From Stratiolaelaps scimitus (Eukaryota > Arthropoda > Arachnida > Mesostigmata > Laelapidae): a stretch of DNA of 64,000 bases. The notes beneath the pieces are model-generated. The model was not told the origin of the DNA and searched no databases. It saw nothing but the letters and a program-made list of their open reading frames with translations. Below are positions 28,043 to 43,000 of this stretch, one piece after another. The stretch spans positions 3,100,001 to 3,164,000 of the forward strand of contig JABWDB010000031.1 in assembly GCA_019614645.1 (NCBI GenBank). The letters run 5' to 3'. The position numbers were made by a program, and so were the translations under genes. Within the stretch, counting starts at the first letter, position 1. The number at the start of each line of letters is the position of its first letter.

Positions 28043-31000
28043 CAAAAGAGAAGTCTAATACTGAGGGTCATTCTGGGAATGATTTCGAAGCTTCGGCTTC
28101 AATTGCAAAAGGGCCAAAGTACATTTAAATACAAGCTAGTATCGTGGTAACACCGTTGAAAATCAGCTCGAATCCGCAGAAAACCAAAAATATCAAAGGA
28201 AACCCAAGGCCAGTAGATCCTAAATGCTATTCATATAAAAGAAAAACGCCCATTTTGTACATATAAGTGTAAAGTGAATGCCCCAAGGTGGACAGTTTGA
28301 ATTTTATTCGAACCCGGGTCGAGTCTTTACTTCTTAAAGAGTCGTTAATATCTCAAAGCATGAAAAAAAACTACACATCAAAGTTCCATGTCCGCGGTGA
28401 CTGAAATTATTCGTGTGACCTGCAACACATCACACCGGAACAAGCATGCGACGTGTTAACAGTATTTGGGAAAAGGAAAAATTATTAGTCAACACTGAAA
28501 TATTGAGAAAAAGCACGATAGTTCCAACACAGAACCATACCCCCGTGCAGAAACGATTAGCTGCAGCTTCGCTGAGTTTCCCGCTCCTCCACCCCTGGCT
28601 CAGTAGCTAGAGCAGAACAAAGAGGACACATCGAAGTAGCGCGTAAGGCGTTAATCTAACACATTAAAATCGCATTATCGATCAGCTATTATAGATTTCG
28701 CTATGTGACAATTGTCGTATAACCAACAAAGGGGTACAGCCAAATTTCGGAGATCATGCCGCCTCGTAACCCTTGAAAACACTAGGATTCATTTTTTGGT
28801 GGCAACTTACGTAAGTGCAAACCCATGGAAGGGTTTCATCATCTCGCTTGTTAGAACACAATACTGAGCGACTCTTAAGACTCTCATTTTACTCGAAGAG
28901 TACAAGTATGATTTTAGAAAGGTTCACTACATGAATCCAGCCTCGAAGGAGGGACGATGCTTGTCTCAACGTAATCAGACGAGATATATGCACGTGCACT
29001 AAGCGCCTATATTGACTATATTCCAGGTTTGTAATCGAGCTGGAAGGAGCCCAGCTGCGAATAAGCCAACTGATTGGGCGGATATACAACACGCTAACGG
29101 AAATAAATTCTATCTAAAGGATTCCCACAGTGATATTATTGTATCATACGTCAAAGGTTTTTATGTTTCGTTAAAAAAGCAACAACATTTTGGCGAAAAG
29201 AGCCTTCGTGTGTGCATATCCCCTTCGTCACCTATCGTCAGGTCAAAAAGTCGGTCTGTGTACAGAAACCCAGCTGGTTTCAGAGTCCTCATATTATACG
29301 TTTGATTGTGTTAAGTTGTAGTAGAGCATTGTTGGTTAGCCCCCATAGCGTAGTCCATGCCGTACTCACGAAATCCGTGAATGATTGCTTGTGAAAAACG
29401 TCGCACACGATCGAAGCCATTGGAGGCCCCACTTGCAAGGGACTTTTTCGGCTCCCCGCCACCTCCACCCCTATCTCCGCCATCACCAGCACCGCTGCTG
29501 CCGCCGCCTGGAGATCCGCCTTCACTTCCTCTTGCTGCTGCACTGAAATATGGCGAACTCGAGTCCCCTACCCTATGGTGAGGTCTGCCCCCGCCTGCGG
29601 ACTTTGGCCCACGATCATGGGATTCGGTATTTTTGATGGGACCACTCCGTTTGGTCGTTCGATTCGCTCTGCTGTCTCTTTTCCGTTGTCCACTAGATCG
29701 GTGATCGCGGTCTAGAGACTTACGGTGCCCATGGGACTGAGCACTGTCTGAATGCCTGTGTTCCCTCGGTGAGACGTCGTGATCCCGCTGGTGATGATCT
29801 CCCCGGGGCGAATCGTCGTCATCCTGCGGTGTGGAACCACCTGGGCTTGATCGACTGCCCCGTCTTTCCCGGGAATCACCACTGGCGACGTTCCACCCGT
29901 CCTCGTTGGAGGCGCCGCGCATCCTGTCCCGGTTACGATGGCGATCCCTTCGGCGGTTCGGAGAACGCCGTTCGCCGGGAGAAAAGTCTCTCTTCTGGCT
30001 CAGAGACATCAGCATCACAGCGAGAAAACGCTTGAACGACGCTCTCGTGAAGCGAGTTAGGTTCGAGTGACCTTGTCCCCGTGCTTTGCTTGACCCAGAC
30101 ACGAAGTGACTGGAAACCTTGGTCTAGACAATACTGCTGCGAGAGGCGTCAGTAGCTTTTGGAAGAACTCCCCGGGGTGAATCCATGTGACGAAATCTCG
30201 GTAGCGATGTACGCTTATATAACACAGATGTCCACCAGGCTATTTTGACGTGACAAGACTATATCCATGGGCGTGTCTAGGGCTGCCGTAATACGATCCT
30301 TATGTTTTAGAACAGGGCCAGGGGATTGACCTAGATTCTATGTGTACGCGAGGAGGTGAATCGTTTGGTATCTCTGAATCACTATTTCAACATTTATCGA
30401 CGCCATGGCGGAACAAAAGTACCGCACTCGACAGCTCGCACCAGGATTCTGGGAACGTTGTCTTGATGATGACAATGATGGAGTAGCCCCATCTCGAGGT
30501 ACTTGCAAGGCCTTGGACACTTCACCTCGTCAATGGTGTTTTCAACATATGAATTTGACGAGATACTTTTACTTCTTTCGAGGTTATATAAAGGTGTTTA
30601 CCGGAGGTAGCATATTTATGTCGATACAGATAAATTAGAGGCTTCGTCCATTTATTTTGTTGTTGTTGTCGTCGTCGTTGTTGTTGTAGTGGCAAGTATC
30701 ATTTACCGAAATGGAGAGCGAATACATGAGTCAGGTCCCATCTCAACCATTCGGCTGCTGCGTGGTGGACATTCGTCAATTAGCGCTGTTCCGCTGCTGT
30801 TAGCTTCATATTTAATATCGTAGATGAGGTACGCGTCCCGGCCAAACATCATCTCGGGCCTAGAGGCGTCCTTTTACGGAGACGAGACTTCCACATTTAG
30901 ATGAGGTGGCGCTTTTCAGCGCAATATACTAGCCGTGACTCTAAAACCCCCGTTGAACAACAAATCTGTAACTATCCGAATTGCTTTGAATGATCTTTTG

Positions 31001-34000
31001 AGTCACGCTCTGTGTGATGATCACACCTATACATGTTGAAACACAACACAATAACACGTATATATTAACGGTGTTGATATAGCACAGGCGTGAACGTTCA
31101 GTCCGAATGTGAATACCGTCATTTCTAACACAATTGCTGTTCTATACTTTCATGTTGCAGAACTTCGATGGCAGTAAACGGCGAAAACCTCCATAGTGAG
31201 GTCGTTCATGTGAGGTCCTCTTCAAATGGGTAAGTGCTATGGCACGTTCGAAAAATGTTAATTGAAAACAAGTCATTGATTTCCTTGTCGGAGTTAGTTG
31301 ATACCATTCGCGGTGATGCTGGTGTTGACTTCAGCTACTTTAATTACTTCAGAATTGTAATCAAGCAATTGTGTTCAAGTTGCCGTCATTAAAAGAAGTT
31401 GTCTTTCCGTCGGAGCATTTGACGACAGATTATCTCGCCGCACCGCTCAGTGGCGACGACGCTAGAGCCTTGGCAATTGGTGGCTCATTGTCTGAGTTTG
31501 GATACTCCGCAAATCGCTGCACGTGATCCGTTACATACTTCCTGTAGTTGGCTAGACGTAGCCGATATAGATGTCGCTTCAACTTTCTTCAGGCACTTCT
31601 TCTTAAAAGCTAACGGCATCATGATTAAGCCGCTGAAGGGCAATGCCACTGTCTGCTCGTGTGAGTAAAACCAATACCCAGATACAGAGTTTCGATGTAT
31701 TTCCATAACTAACTGATCGTTTCGATTCGCCTAGTACTAAGAGTGCTATTTCACTCGAACGCCAAAGGGTGCACCATCTAAAGAATCAACTGCTTGCTAG
31801 AAGTCCTCCGCACGCGCTACCAAAAAGAAATCCAGGGTGAACGTCACTGGCCTTGGACGCTTCGTTTTGCACCAAGTATGCCTCGAACATGGCTAATCTG
31901 AAAGTCGCAAGGTGCCGTGTGGCCGACCGCAGAATGCCCGATGTGTTCACAAGAGCATTGATTCTTTCGTTGTTCTAATCGGTGCTTCTCATTTACTTCC
32001 TTAGGGGTATCTCGACGGACGTGGCGCACATGTTCAATTGGAGTTGAACCAGTATTGTTAGAGATAAGTACTTGCAATAATGTGCCTCCAGAGGCTATGA
32101 CGAGTTGTGAACCTCAGAGTTGAGGCTGAGCCACCCGCCATGCCAACGAAAACAGTTCCATAAAGGTTTCGTTATTGCTAAGGCGAACTCTTGATGAATG
32201 AAATATGGTGGGCACAGTATGACGAAAATACACAATTTCATACGAGCCGGAATCCTCGAAGACGTAGGGAACCATGGCAATGAACTCATGCCATTGCAAT
32301 GTTGCTAGAATGACCCCGATTCAGGCAGTTTACTGGAACAACATGTGGTTGATTGATATGAAGAAGGGTTTTGGCGTTTTCCGGGTCTTCCAAAACCTGC
32401 CCAAAACTGAAGATACAGCAAGTGACATGGCGAACACTAGTTCCTCTTCTTTTTGATCTTCGCAATATCTACCACTGCTATGCTTTACGCGTACAGTTTT
32501 TCCCGATCATAGTCCATCGTCGGATCGTGCGTAGATCATGCCTTGTCCAGCACAATTCGATACTGAAATTTCATTTTCGAACGCAGCAGTGATATATCGT
32601 ACAAGAAGTCATCTGCGCTACTGATTCGTCCACTCACTCGTTGCGACTGTTTCGATGATCATCCGGGGTAGCACTTTTATCCAAATTTAGCTATACATTC
32701 ATACTGTCTCATGAGGCCAAATCTATACATCTTGTTTGTTTTTTTTGTTGTCTCGAACCGTTAATTCGTGCACCACGTTGTCGATACTCCCCTATTGCGA
32801 GTAGGTAGAACAAGCTATGAAAGCCAAAGGCGATTGATTCACCGACGGCACCGTTATCTCGACGATGCCGATCAGCCCAGTGTGATGTGACTGGACGTTG
32901 TTCGACGTCCTTTGATGGTCGCTGGTAGCCGTGCGGTGGTCGGTCTGATGTCAAAGACGCACTCCCGGTCCGGCACTTGCTTCAGTCCAGCTGAGCCTGC
33001 TGAGGATGAGCAGGGACCGCCAAGCAGCGGCCGGCTGTGGGTGTGGACCGACCACCAACCGGAGGAAGGTAGAAGCAGAAGCAGCGGTAGTAGCCACCAC
33101 CGCCGCCGCCGACAACCCCTGTAGCCGCCCTATGCGAGCACCCAGCCCAAACACCCACACCATCAGGCCCCGAAAGGCATCGACCCCAACCAACAGTCGT
33201 CTGTCTAACGTCGAACAGAGCGGGGCGTGTGGCAAAAGAAGCACCAGCAGCAGTGGGGTCAAATCTGCTCGGGCCCCAGGTCGTGGGCATCGCCCCATTT
33301 TCCTTGGCGGCTTCCTTACCCCATATTTCCCCACACGTTCACCCCCGGCCCACAATAAACCTGGGGTAGTTCAGTGTGTGTGGGCAAGCTGGGCTCACGT
33401 GGCCAGCCATGCTCTCGCTCACGCTGAAGGGGCTTCGTGGTTAGGTCGAAACAAAGCCCATAGTAGTAGTAGTAGTAGTAGTGGCGGTACTGAGGTCCGA
33501 CTTAGTCGAAGGGAAGGGAAGAGAATTAAAGAGGGGGGTGGTATATGAGGGTTTGGAAAAGCTTCGGGCTGGATAGACTAAAGCGACAGGGGTTCGTGAA
33601 CGAACGTGGGCGAGACAGCAGCATTAGGGAAGGAGGGAAATGGAGATAGATAGGTAGATAAAAAGGTAGATAGGTAGAAAGCGAGAGAGCGAGAGAAGGA
33701 AAGAAAAGGAGAGGCGAGTTCAGTTCACAGACGTGACATCGAAGGGCGGCCGATCAAGGGGCGAGCAAGAACGTGGGAAGAAAAAGTGAGGAGGGAAAAT
33801 AAAAAGGGGAAGAGACAAAGGAAAGCGGCGAGCGAGGTCGTAGTGAGCTGCGCCCTACGGAAGGGTAGGCAAGGGAAACGTGGAAAAGCAATACAGCCCA
33901 TCCGCTGTATACACAGACATGCACATGCGCACCAACGCACCCACAGACAGATACCACATTAGATCGAGTCGTATACATGAGGAGACTTGACACTGCCTCT

Positions 34001-37000
34001 AAAATTGGCCGAACAACGAGGAAAAACGGCCAGTCAGGGGGTGAGAGATAGATGATAGATAAAAAAAAAAACACCAGTAGGTTGGATAGTGTTGGTTCGT
34101 TGGTTGGCTGAAGGAGGAGGAGGAGGGGAATCGTGCGCTTTGGGAAAGGGAAAACGTGAAGGAAATAGCAAACGCTATAGCAGGGGGTAGATAGGGACAC
34201 AGCGGAAGGGCGTCGTCGTCGGCCGAGGGACAAATCACGCTGCGATCATCCATTCTCTATCTCTGCCTCTCTCTCTCTCGCTCTCTCGCCTTCCCTCCAG
34301 ACCTCTCTGTCTGTCTCTATCTTCGTCGATTGCCGCTCGTAATGGCTGTAACAAAGCGGCGAGCAGACCGACTGAGGTGCCTCTCCAAGGTCGGGGTCTG
34401 CTTTGTGGCTCTCCTCATTAACTTCCGCAGAATCCATTGAGCGAATGTGCCACAAGCCGACGTAAACAGACAGCGTGAGTACACTGACTAAACATCTAGC
34501 CAAGCATAAAAAAACACGACGACGACGACGTGGTGTTGCGAGGCCATGTCGAACCATCCTCCCGCCAACATTGGAGTATCATGGCGCTTCGCGTGAGCTG
34601 CAGTTCACAGATCGCGTTTATCGATAGGTTCAGTATCATCGTGGATTCAGCTCGATCGCTGTTTCCGTTGCTTTCACGTTAGAACAGCAAGACAACTTGC
34701 CGTCTTTGGTATCCTCATTGAAACAATTTTCGATTTGAGTTAGTTTGATCCGAAATTGGGACCCAGTCATTTTCAAACTTTTTCTAATTTTTTTCATAAC
34801 TTTTTCAAACGTTTTCTAAATTTCAAAATTAACTACTTTTTCTAAATTTCAAAATTAACTACTCCGATTTTCATTTCCGAAATCAACTAGCTAATATTTT
34901 TAGCCAAGCTGAGATAGGATGGATAATTGTTAAGGTCTCACCTGATACCCAAGCAAAGTATTGTATTTTACGTAAAAGAAAACTTAAAGGTCTCATTTTC
35001 CTCATGCAAGTCAGCATTCTTCCAAAAGCAGCGAAGTGATCGGATTATTTACTATTCAACACGCCAACAGATTCATAGCGAGAATCCGATGAGCCAGGGT
35101 TAGACTATATTGGCGATACCCGAGACTGTATCGGCAGCTGGTCACAGCTATCATTGGCTGCTACAAATACTGACCAATGTTTAGTCCCCTCCCTCAATCT
35201 ACTATAGAGTTTTGCATTTCAAATCATGCTGAATGACCGTTAAATAATTCGTATTCAAATTTTACTTTCTATCGTTAATAGTATTCGCCAATCGAATTCG
35301 GCAGACAGGCTACACCGTATTAACGGCAGCGGCAGCGATGAGTTCAGTCATTCAGGCAGAGACGTATAGCTGTGTATACATCCGATCATGTTTCCAGTCC
35401 ACCCTTCGAGTGACACGACGCCATTCTGTTTAGGACTACACGAGCATTATTTAATTTAAAATCTACCGTTGTTGCCAAGGCAGATTTTCCCTGCCCATGT
35501 TAGCTTGAAATGAATCTGCCTAGGACCAGTAGCAGTCGTTGTAACCAAAAATAACCCAATGCTGCGACAGCTCCTCTAGCAGGTAGCTGACGCGACCTAA
35601 AGTGATCGACTAACGCCGGATGCGAATGCTGGTGAGCTCCACCTAAACTCGTTGGCTCGTCTGTCTGTCCGTCTGTACATCCGTCTGTCCGTCCAGTCTT
35701 CATCGTCATTGTTTGTGGCCGTTGGTTCCAGTGGCCACCGGAAGTGACACCACCCTGCGATGGCAGTAGTGGCAGCACTAGCTGACGACAACGGCAACTT
35801 TCGGTTGGTGGCCCGGAATGACGGCCGATTTCGAAACGCTACCGTGACCCGCTCGCGTTAAGGTACACATATCACGTTTAAGGTACATTAGCTGTACCGT
35901 ACATTGAGCGTGCATGAAGGCTGTGTTTTGTTTAATTGTCATCACGGTGAGGACGTCAACCGGTTCATGGTAATAGTAATATTGCCAAGGATAACATTCA
36001 TATGCAAAGTGTGCTTATACAATGTCATAATAAACATATTAGCTGTTATCGTTACTCAGTAGATCTAAACCACAAACATGTTGTCCAGCCTCAGATATTT
36101 ATTTTCCAACTCGTGGAAAATACGCCTGGAAGTTGAGTACGGAATACCCCGCAAGATTAGACCTAATAGCTACCACAATGTATAGAACATATGGACAGAA
36201 ATGGCAGATGAAATCTGAATATGCGCAGATTGTGGTACGTTGGAGCGTTGGTCGCATGATGGAACCTGTGCACTGTAAATCGAAGCATCTTATGATGGCC
36301 TGACACGGCCAGGTATTGGTTTGGCCCACGCAGGCTTTCCTGGAAGGTTGAACGAGACCACTTACAAGCCCTCTCGCTCTCTCTCTCTTCTATGTATTTC
36401 TGACGATCTGAGGCTTGGCCCCGTCGGTGACACAATTGAGCTATGTACCCAATTTGAGTCCGAAGGTATCGAATCCCACAGAAAATCACAAAGTCTTCTG
36501 CATATAGCATCGTGTCGACCTAATTGGTCTCCCCCTTCAGAATCAGCGAAAGATCGTGTATTGAAACAGATATTTGTAATGTGGGAGAGGACATCGGTCA
36601 AAACTTGAGCTACCCCCATTGCCTAGCATAGTGGCTCCTATTCAAAAACGCCCTTCGCAGGACCACGGTCGCCTTCTAAGGAGGTACCGACAAGGGCCTC
36701 AAGAGCTTTTCGGGGCCAATATTTCTGAGGTGTGTCGATTGAGGCCGCACAAGCACTCGTTTGCGGAAACCATGCCACTCTCCCGAGGGTTGAATAATAC
36801 TCTCCAGGTGTGATATGATTATGTTGCATATTTGTTCGCAACTGACAGTTCTCTCTTTAATTCAATTCAAATTCGTTCATTTATTTAAAGCGAATAGGGA
36901 TACCCATTAACAGCGGCGAATACTATATAATTTCATCGAATACGGCCTCCAAACAACAGAGGAATACAACAGCTTGGATCCAATTAAGCTATTGTACAGA

Positions 37001-40000
37001 GTGACCTAGAAATCAACGTTTCTTAACAACAAAGCATCGGAAAGTGATATTACACACAGAGTTTACAGACTGCACCACTTCAGTAATAGGAGAATCAAAG
37101 GGAGGAGCGGACTGGCAACTGTGCCCAGGTTCCATGAGGTGCGAACCTTGGGAATAGGGTTATCATTAAACAGTATTCGAAGGTGTGGTCACAGGATAAG
37201 AGAACAACACATTTCGATAGCGTAACATTTTTTCACCCACCACTACACAGCGGAATCTATTGCGTAGATGTTAAGCGACCTTTAGTGAAAGCGTGCTGGA
37301 TATTAATCCTTGTGACAAGGAAGGTTCAGATCTTCTAAAGGACGATGCATACAATGGGCTCTTATTCGGCAACCAGCCTACAATTATCTACAAAAGCTTT
37401 CGATTTTTTCTTATGTAAAGGATTTCGGGACTGTGCCTTTGAATACGGAGGTAATACCAGCGACCTGTTCGTTCCCTTTCAACGCCACCATCGGCATGAG
37501 TAAGGTAACAGCATGCAAACCTGATGAGTCCAGAATGGACATCGCCGGCAATAGCCTCGCCTGCGGATTTAACGTCCACATAGCAGCACCTAAGACATTT
37601 ATTGACCAATATCAGCACACCACCCAGACAGGGGCCTCTGTGTCGACAATATACACTGTTATTGTCAATTAGTGAGAGTTCACGTTCGTGAACTGAGTCG
37701 TTGAACGACAATTAGTAACACGACGTCAATGGAATGAAGTAAGAAGAAGTCTGAGAGAATATGGCAGGCACCAGGCTTAGCAGTAGATCTAGTATTATAG
37801 TGCAGACAAGTCAGGGGTTTTTGTTTTATTTGAGATGGTTGGGAGGGTAACAGGGATGTCGGACGAAGGGTAGTTTGGCCACAAACGTTCCAACATTCCA
37901 TGTCAGAAGGATCAGGGGATTTGCAAAGCATTTACTGAACCCAGCAGAGAGGAGAGTAGTATACCTGTTTATCAGGAAATACGGAGGCTGTTCCCAAACT
38001 AGGATAAACCTGGCATACGCAACATTCTGAGTCGGCATAGGGAATTTCTTTAGTTTCATTTAGTTAGTAACTCCGCGCCTTGGCGACTATTGCAGATAAT
38101 TCTAGGCTCGAAGCAGCTAGACGGCGCGAACAGGTGCGCTACGGATACAATGGTTGACACAAGACTTTGATACAGATCATTGGCTGCCGATGACTTGCGG
38201 AGGGTCCCTTGTCGCTCGCTATTTCGGAAACACGTTCACACGTTTTCCTTTATGATACTTGTAAGTTCGTTAGGAACTGTCGTTGCTAAACCTAGTTCCA
38301 CAGTCAAAGGACCTTCGCACCAAGTTTCAAATGAATCCACCATGAAACACAAGCATACTAGAGGCGGGCGCAGGCCGACAATTCAGCATAGAGCATGTGC
38401 TGAACATTCTACGAAAATGTTTGTCCTAGGCGTATCTCCCGAAGGCTAAGTCTTTAACTGAAAACATAGGGAGCGGCGGCCCGAGAGAGCGCCGTCATGA
38501 GCCAGATACAATATTTGTGTGAGACGCTCATAGATCCTCCCTCTCGAGTGTGTTTCGCTTAGATGGTTTCAACACCACCATTAGCGTTGTTTGAATTCGA
38601 TATGTTCATGAATGATTCAGCATGATACGGCTTAGGGATATAGCTACGAGGGGTGCCCGTAGCACCTACCAACTAGGCAAAACGTCCTTGCAATTGCTCG
38701 TGGAATCGTCCATCTGAGTATTCAACGAGTTTCATCTATCGCTAGCTTGCTTGAAGTCAGCATACAAGTGCTTCGTGACAGACGACTTTCAGTGGTCCAC
38801 TGACATTTACAGAAAGTTCTTTTAAGAACGTGCTATTGCAACGCTTATACCCGGCTGTTTGTACACGTTATCGTGTTGTAGCCAAATGTCATCAAAACCT
38901 GAGAGGAATGGGGGCAGGCTGGGATCTATTGACCGCTGTGCGAATGTCGTTGCGAGGCTCGATTCGACGAATTCGCTGGTCTGTCTCCAGGCGCAGGTAC
39001 ACGGTCAGCCACAGGGTCAGAGGGTTTGTTATCGATTAGAAGGTTCAATCTCACTGTATGACACGCTGCTAGAAAATTCGAACCTTTAATGTGTTATGTG
39101 AAAACTGACCGCGAAAAATGTATTATAATGGATCAGCATCGACCGTCAGTCTTTCAGTCGTACATGCGCCTAAAGGTTAGCTTCGGCCCTGGAGGTCCAA
39201 TTCATTGATTTGACCTTATCCATTATTAGTTGCCATTTATTTCATTCCATACGCAGGCTTAGCTCATACACAAAGGTAGTTGCCAGTGCCTAGCCAAGGG
39301 CCTGTGGACGCTGGTTCAAGCCCGGCCATATACCGGATATATACAACTTTTACTAATAGTTTGTATATTCTATTATATTTAACAGTAGTACGGGGAAAAC
39401 TTATCAGCAAGCATGACAACACTAACATATCAATTCACAGATGTGACATTTGTGTGTTTAAGCCAAACACCACAAAGTTTACGATCGTACGCTCATTATC
39501 GCAGACTCCCTCCCTCCGGCCCCGCTTTTCAATGAAAGGTCAAAATAAACCCGTCAACGACAAATCAACCTATTTCACAAACGTAGCTATGGGTCTGACT
39601 CACGTCCGATTGGCTAAGATAAACTTAGCAGGAGATAGATGCAGCTACTCGAACATCTTTTTGAAACATCCTCTCGGAACCTCGTCGGTACTTACTGCTG
39701 TAATCTACACAATTGTGTACAATGTATAAGTAGCTCGGCTAGTTTTCTTAGCAAAGTCTAACTTTAGCTTTTCTCTCAAATCTTTTGACAAACACCAATG
39801 GAGAGACGGTTGAACAATAACGCCGGTATAGAAAGAGCGTGTGGATATTAAATCCACGAGAGCCCACTACGCGACAGCTAAACAACAACAGCTCATAGCA
39901 GACGTGAAGCGGATAATCTGTACGTTACGTATATTTGTTTGTACTCAAAATCGAGCTAAATAACTGGCAAATTCTATATAAGTACATTCATAAGTAGAAC

Positions 40001-43000
40001 GTCCGAGGGACGGCTACTGTATTCGTTTTTATTCGACCCACGGGAGACCACAACATCCGTACTACACGGGAATAGATACTTTCCGTGACAACCTTTTGTG
40101 CTGCTGCTGCTGCTGTTGTTGCTGCTGTGGATGGATATTGATGTCCGTAGTGGCGTCGAGTAGAGCCAAACAGCCTGCAGGCCCTACATGTTATTGTACA
40201 TCTACCGCTCTATGCCTGGTACGAACCTCGCGCGGAGTTCGCTGTTGTCGGTGCAGTTATCGACTTGCGATCAATAACTTGACTACGACAGCCGTGGCGC
40301 GGCAACTCTGCGCCGTTGGCTGCTGCTATTCAATGCTGTGAACTGGATAGCGAGCCATCTATAATGGCTAGTCAGGTCATATCTACGAGTTGACCGACCA
40401 TATTTGTAGGGCACAACTGGGGCCACAACGACGTTTGGACCGCGCACCGTTGGGGATTTCCAACCCGATCGAACGACAAGTCAACGAACCAGCCCACCCG
40501 AAAAATAGCACCACTCAATGTTTGCTCATTGGTTATATATATATGAGACAATGTCGCGGTCATGCCGAGATTTACTATTTACTGATTAATTCATTATTTA
40601 ACACCGCATCATACTATAGCGAGTGGCCGCATGCAACGTAGATAAACCCCCTCTTATAGCTCGCCACAGCCTATCTAGGCTGCAGTGAAGGTGTGAACTT
40701 TACTAATACGTTAATAACCGCCCATGAATAGTTGGCCATGAAAATTGATTTAAGATCATTGGCTGTCTCCTTTAGTTGCATCCCGTTGCTCGGAAACATT
40801 TCGTATACCTGCACTAAATTCGAATATCGTCTCTCTGAATCGTCAACACGACTACACCTGATCGCTGTGCCGTGTTCGGTTGAGAATATCCAGTTCGCTC
40901 ACATAGTCCGATTCTCATGAATTCATTTTTTCAATGCTGAAGTTCTCGTATTAAATACGTAATTATTACTAAATCTCGCACACTCCCTCAAGGGAGAGGA
41001 TTTGAGTATCTATAACACAGGCATTGGATACGGATGATAGTTGCTTTAGGTGGACACTACTTAGGGAATTTTCCGCGGATACTTGAAGGGGAATCCCTTC
41101 GAGAGAGAGACCTATTTCGTTGGGGGTGCAGGCTATATTTGATTCCAAAACCGGAGTCCCTTGAACCTTTCCTCCTCAGTAATTCCTTGAAGGAACTCAG
41201 ATTCGTCTTGAACTCCAGTTGAACATACCTCGCTGTACGGGGAACTCGACGATTCAAATTCATCGAAATTTTTTTATAATAATAGTCATTATGTATCAGA
41301 AGAAATATGGATTGAAAGTGCTAAATCCTCGTTAAGATCGAATTTATAGGGAATTTCCACCAGCTTGCGTTATTAATAGTCTACACAACGAATAGCGACT
41401 ATCAAAGATTCGCTTTTAGTATCGCTTACCCTTTATCCGCTACGTCGTTCTTATTATTTTACATAAGTGTACCTTACATAAGCTAGGTGTAGTCATCGAC
41501 AACCAGAAATAGGCAATGACCAACAATATAGTCGATATAATAATGTATTCAATCTCATATGATCTTTACTTAACTCATATAAAGTATAAAACTATAAGTA
41601 AAACAATATACTACTGTTTTTTCGAGCTGACCCTCAGCTGTTCGTCAATATAAACTGTCCCTTCTCCCTTGCCTATTGCGGGTGCATTGGCGCTGAAGGG
41701 TGTCAGCTTGGCTTACAACAGCAATATTTTGACATATCTCAATAGCGTTGACTCGTTTTTACATCGACTGACATGATCGATAATTAATATCATAGCAGAA
41801 ACGTTGCAGCTACCGCTATGGAGAATTAGGAATAGCCTTGCTTTCAATGTTACTTGCGCTACACGAGAATATATACTACGGGCCTCTTGAAGATATACGA
41901 TTTTATGTAATATATATATATTTTTTGTATAGTGGATTCCATTCTCTGGCCCAATTTTGATGCATGATCAAGTTGATACACCGTGATCTGGCCGCTGCGA
42001 ACCAGCGGATTGGTGGCAGATCGTAGTGTGATGCGATGAAAGCCTGCGACGTCTGGTTGGTCTGTGGTGATAACTCTGAAATGTCTATGTTTACCGGATG
42101 AAATGCTCATGCTGAAAATGCTGACCTTTCTTTCCAGCGAAGAACTTCGCAGTGGCATTGACGACGCTCATGAGCGACGACCTCCTCGAACTCTCCCCTG
42201 TCGTCGTTGTCTTGAGACTTAGATACGACATCCTCTCGTAGGCCGTTCCAGCTAAAGATTTCCTGCCCAATAGCGAAGTGGTGCCAGTGGCCCCGCCGTC
42301 ACAAACCAGATCATCAATGTTCGCAGCTGCGGCAGTGACGGCGCGGGTATTTTCGGCTTCGCCAGCGGTCGCCAGCCCTAGGCTGTCGCCGTCAACCTCA
42401 CGAATACGCGGCAGATGTTGGTTGCTGCTGCTGAGAATGACACTGCCTACACTGTTTCGACTATTGTGATTGACATTGGTAAACTCGTTGAGGTTCGAGT
42501 TCTGGTGGCTGATATTGTGGTTTGGGTCCAGCGGCACCTCAAGATGGGGAGGCATTGCCGACAACCACGGCGACGCTCCTATGGCCTCGTTGTTCGTATT
42601 GCAGGTAGCTAGCAAGTGACGCGACCTCACCACGATACCGGGCTGCGGAGTCGATTGATGAAAGATAGATTGAGCAGCAAAATTGACAGCGAACAACGCG
42701 ACGTCCACACCGGTCCTGCGCTTTGCCGAATGATGGTGAACAGGTTGTCAACGATCAGAACCAGCCTAATCAATGGACGAGTACACGGACGGTCAGTGTA
42801 ACAACAGCGTACGGCAGTCAACGCACATTGCAGATCGATCGTTGTCCGTCATTTAGCGGTGGCCACGCAGGCACGTTTGGCCCATTGCAGTGAAGTGATG
42901 ACTTTTTGCCTCGTGTCGATTTCTACGTGAGTTGGTTCTTCCAATCAAGTGCGATTACGTGAGTAGAAGGTGACGTGCTGCTCAATTGCCTTTGACACGT

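Larger units (their letters stand above)
22303..29369. other. 7-kb intron between exons D and E
   Basis: Mostly AT-rich non-coding sequence with microsatellites (23272-23299, 25316-25331, 28009-28039), a GC-rich island near 23.55-23.97 kb, a second GC-richer stretch near 24.8-25.1 kb, a tRNA-like fossil near 24.2 kb and one unusually long open frame at 26131-26679. The intron call depends on the exon D to E junction. Confidence 0.6.
30110..42094. other. 12-kb intron or upstream region between exons C and D
   Basis: If exons C and D belong together this is a single 12-kb intron; if translation starts in exon D it is 5' flank or UTR intron. It holds the GC-rich island at 32.87-34.56 kb, a purine-rich tract, simple repeats at 33462-33484 (AGT), 35650-35697 (CTGTC-like) and 40098-40135 (CTG-like), a tandem duplication at 34812-34861 and a tRNA-like fossil near 39.3 kb. 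No other gene is recognised. Confidence 0.5.

Noticed and set aside
33006..33548. 180-codon plus-strand open frame and overlapping minus-strand frames in the GC-rich island
   Set aside because: All frames are open because GC-rich sequence lacks stop codons; the peptides are simple Ala/Gly/Ser/Arg/Pro mixtures with no splice support or domain.
36163..36510. Minus-strand peptide [12 protein letters not shown] resembling the YADD box of reverse transcriptases
   Set aside because: Only about a dozen residues resemble the motif, Glu replaces the first catalytic Asp, the context does not match any RT domain and no other LINE motifs are nearby.
39280..39729. 149-codon plus-strand frame
   Set aside because: No ATG at the start, no domain, and it overlaps a tRNA-like repeat fossil.
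40096..40140. Poly-Cys plus-strand frame
   Set aside because: It is a translation of a CTG/TTG trinucleotide repeat.
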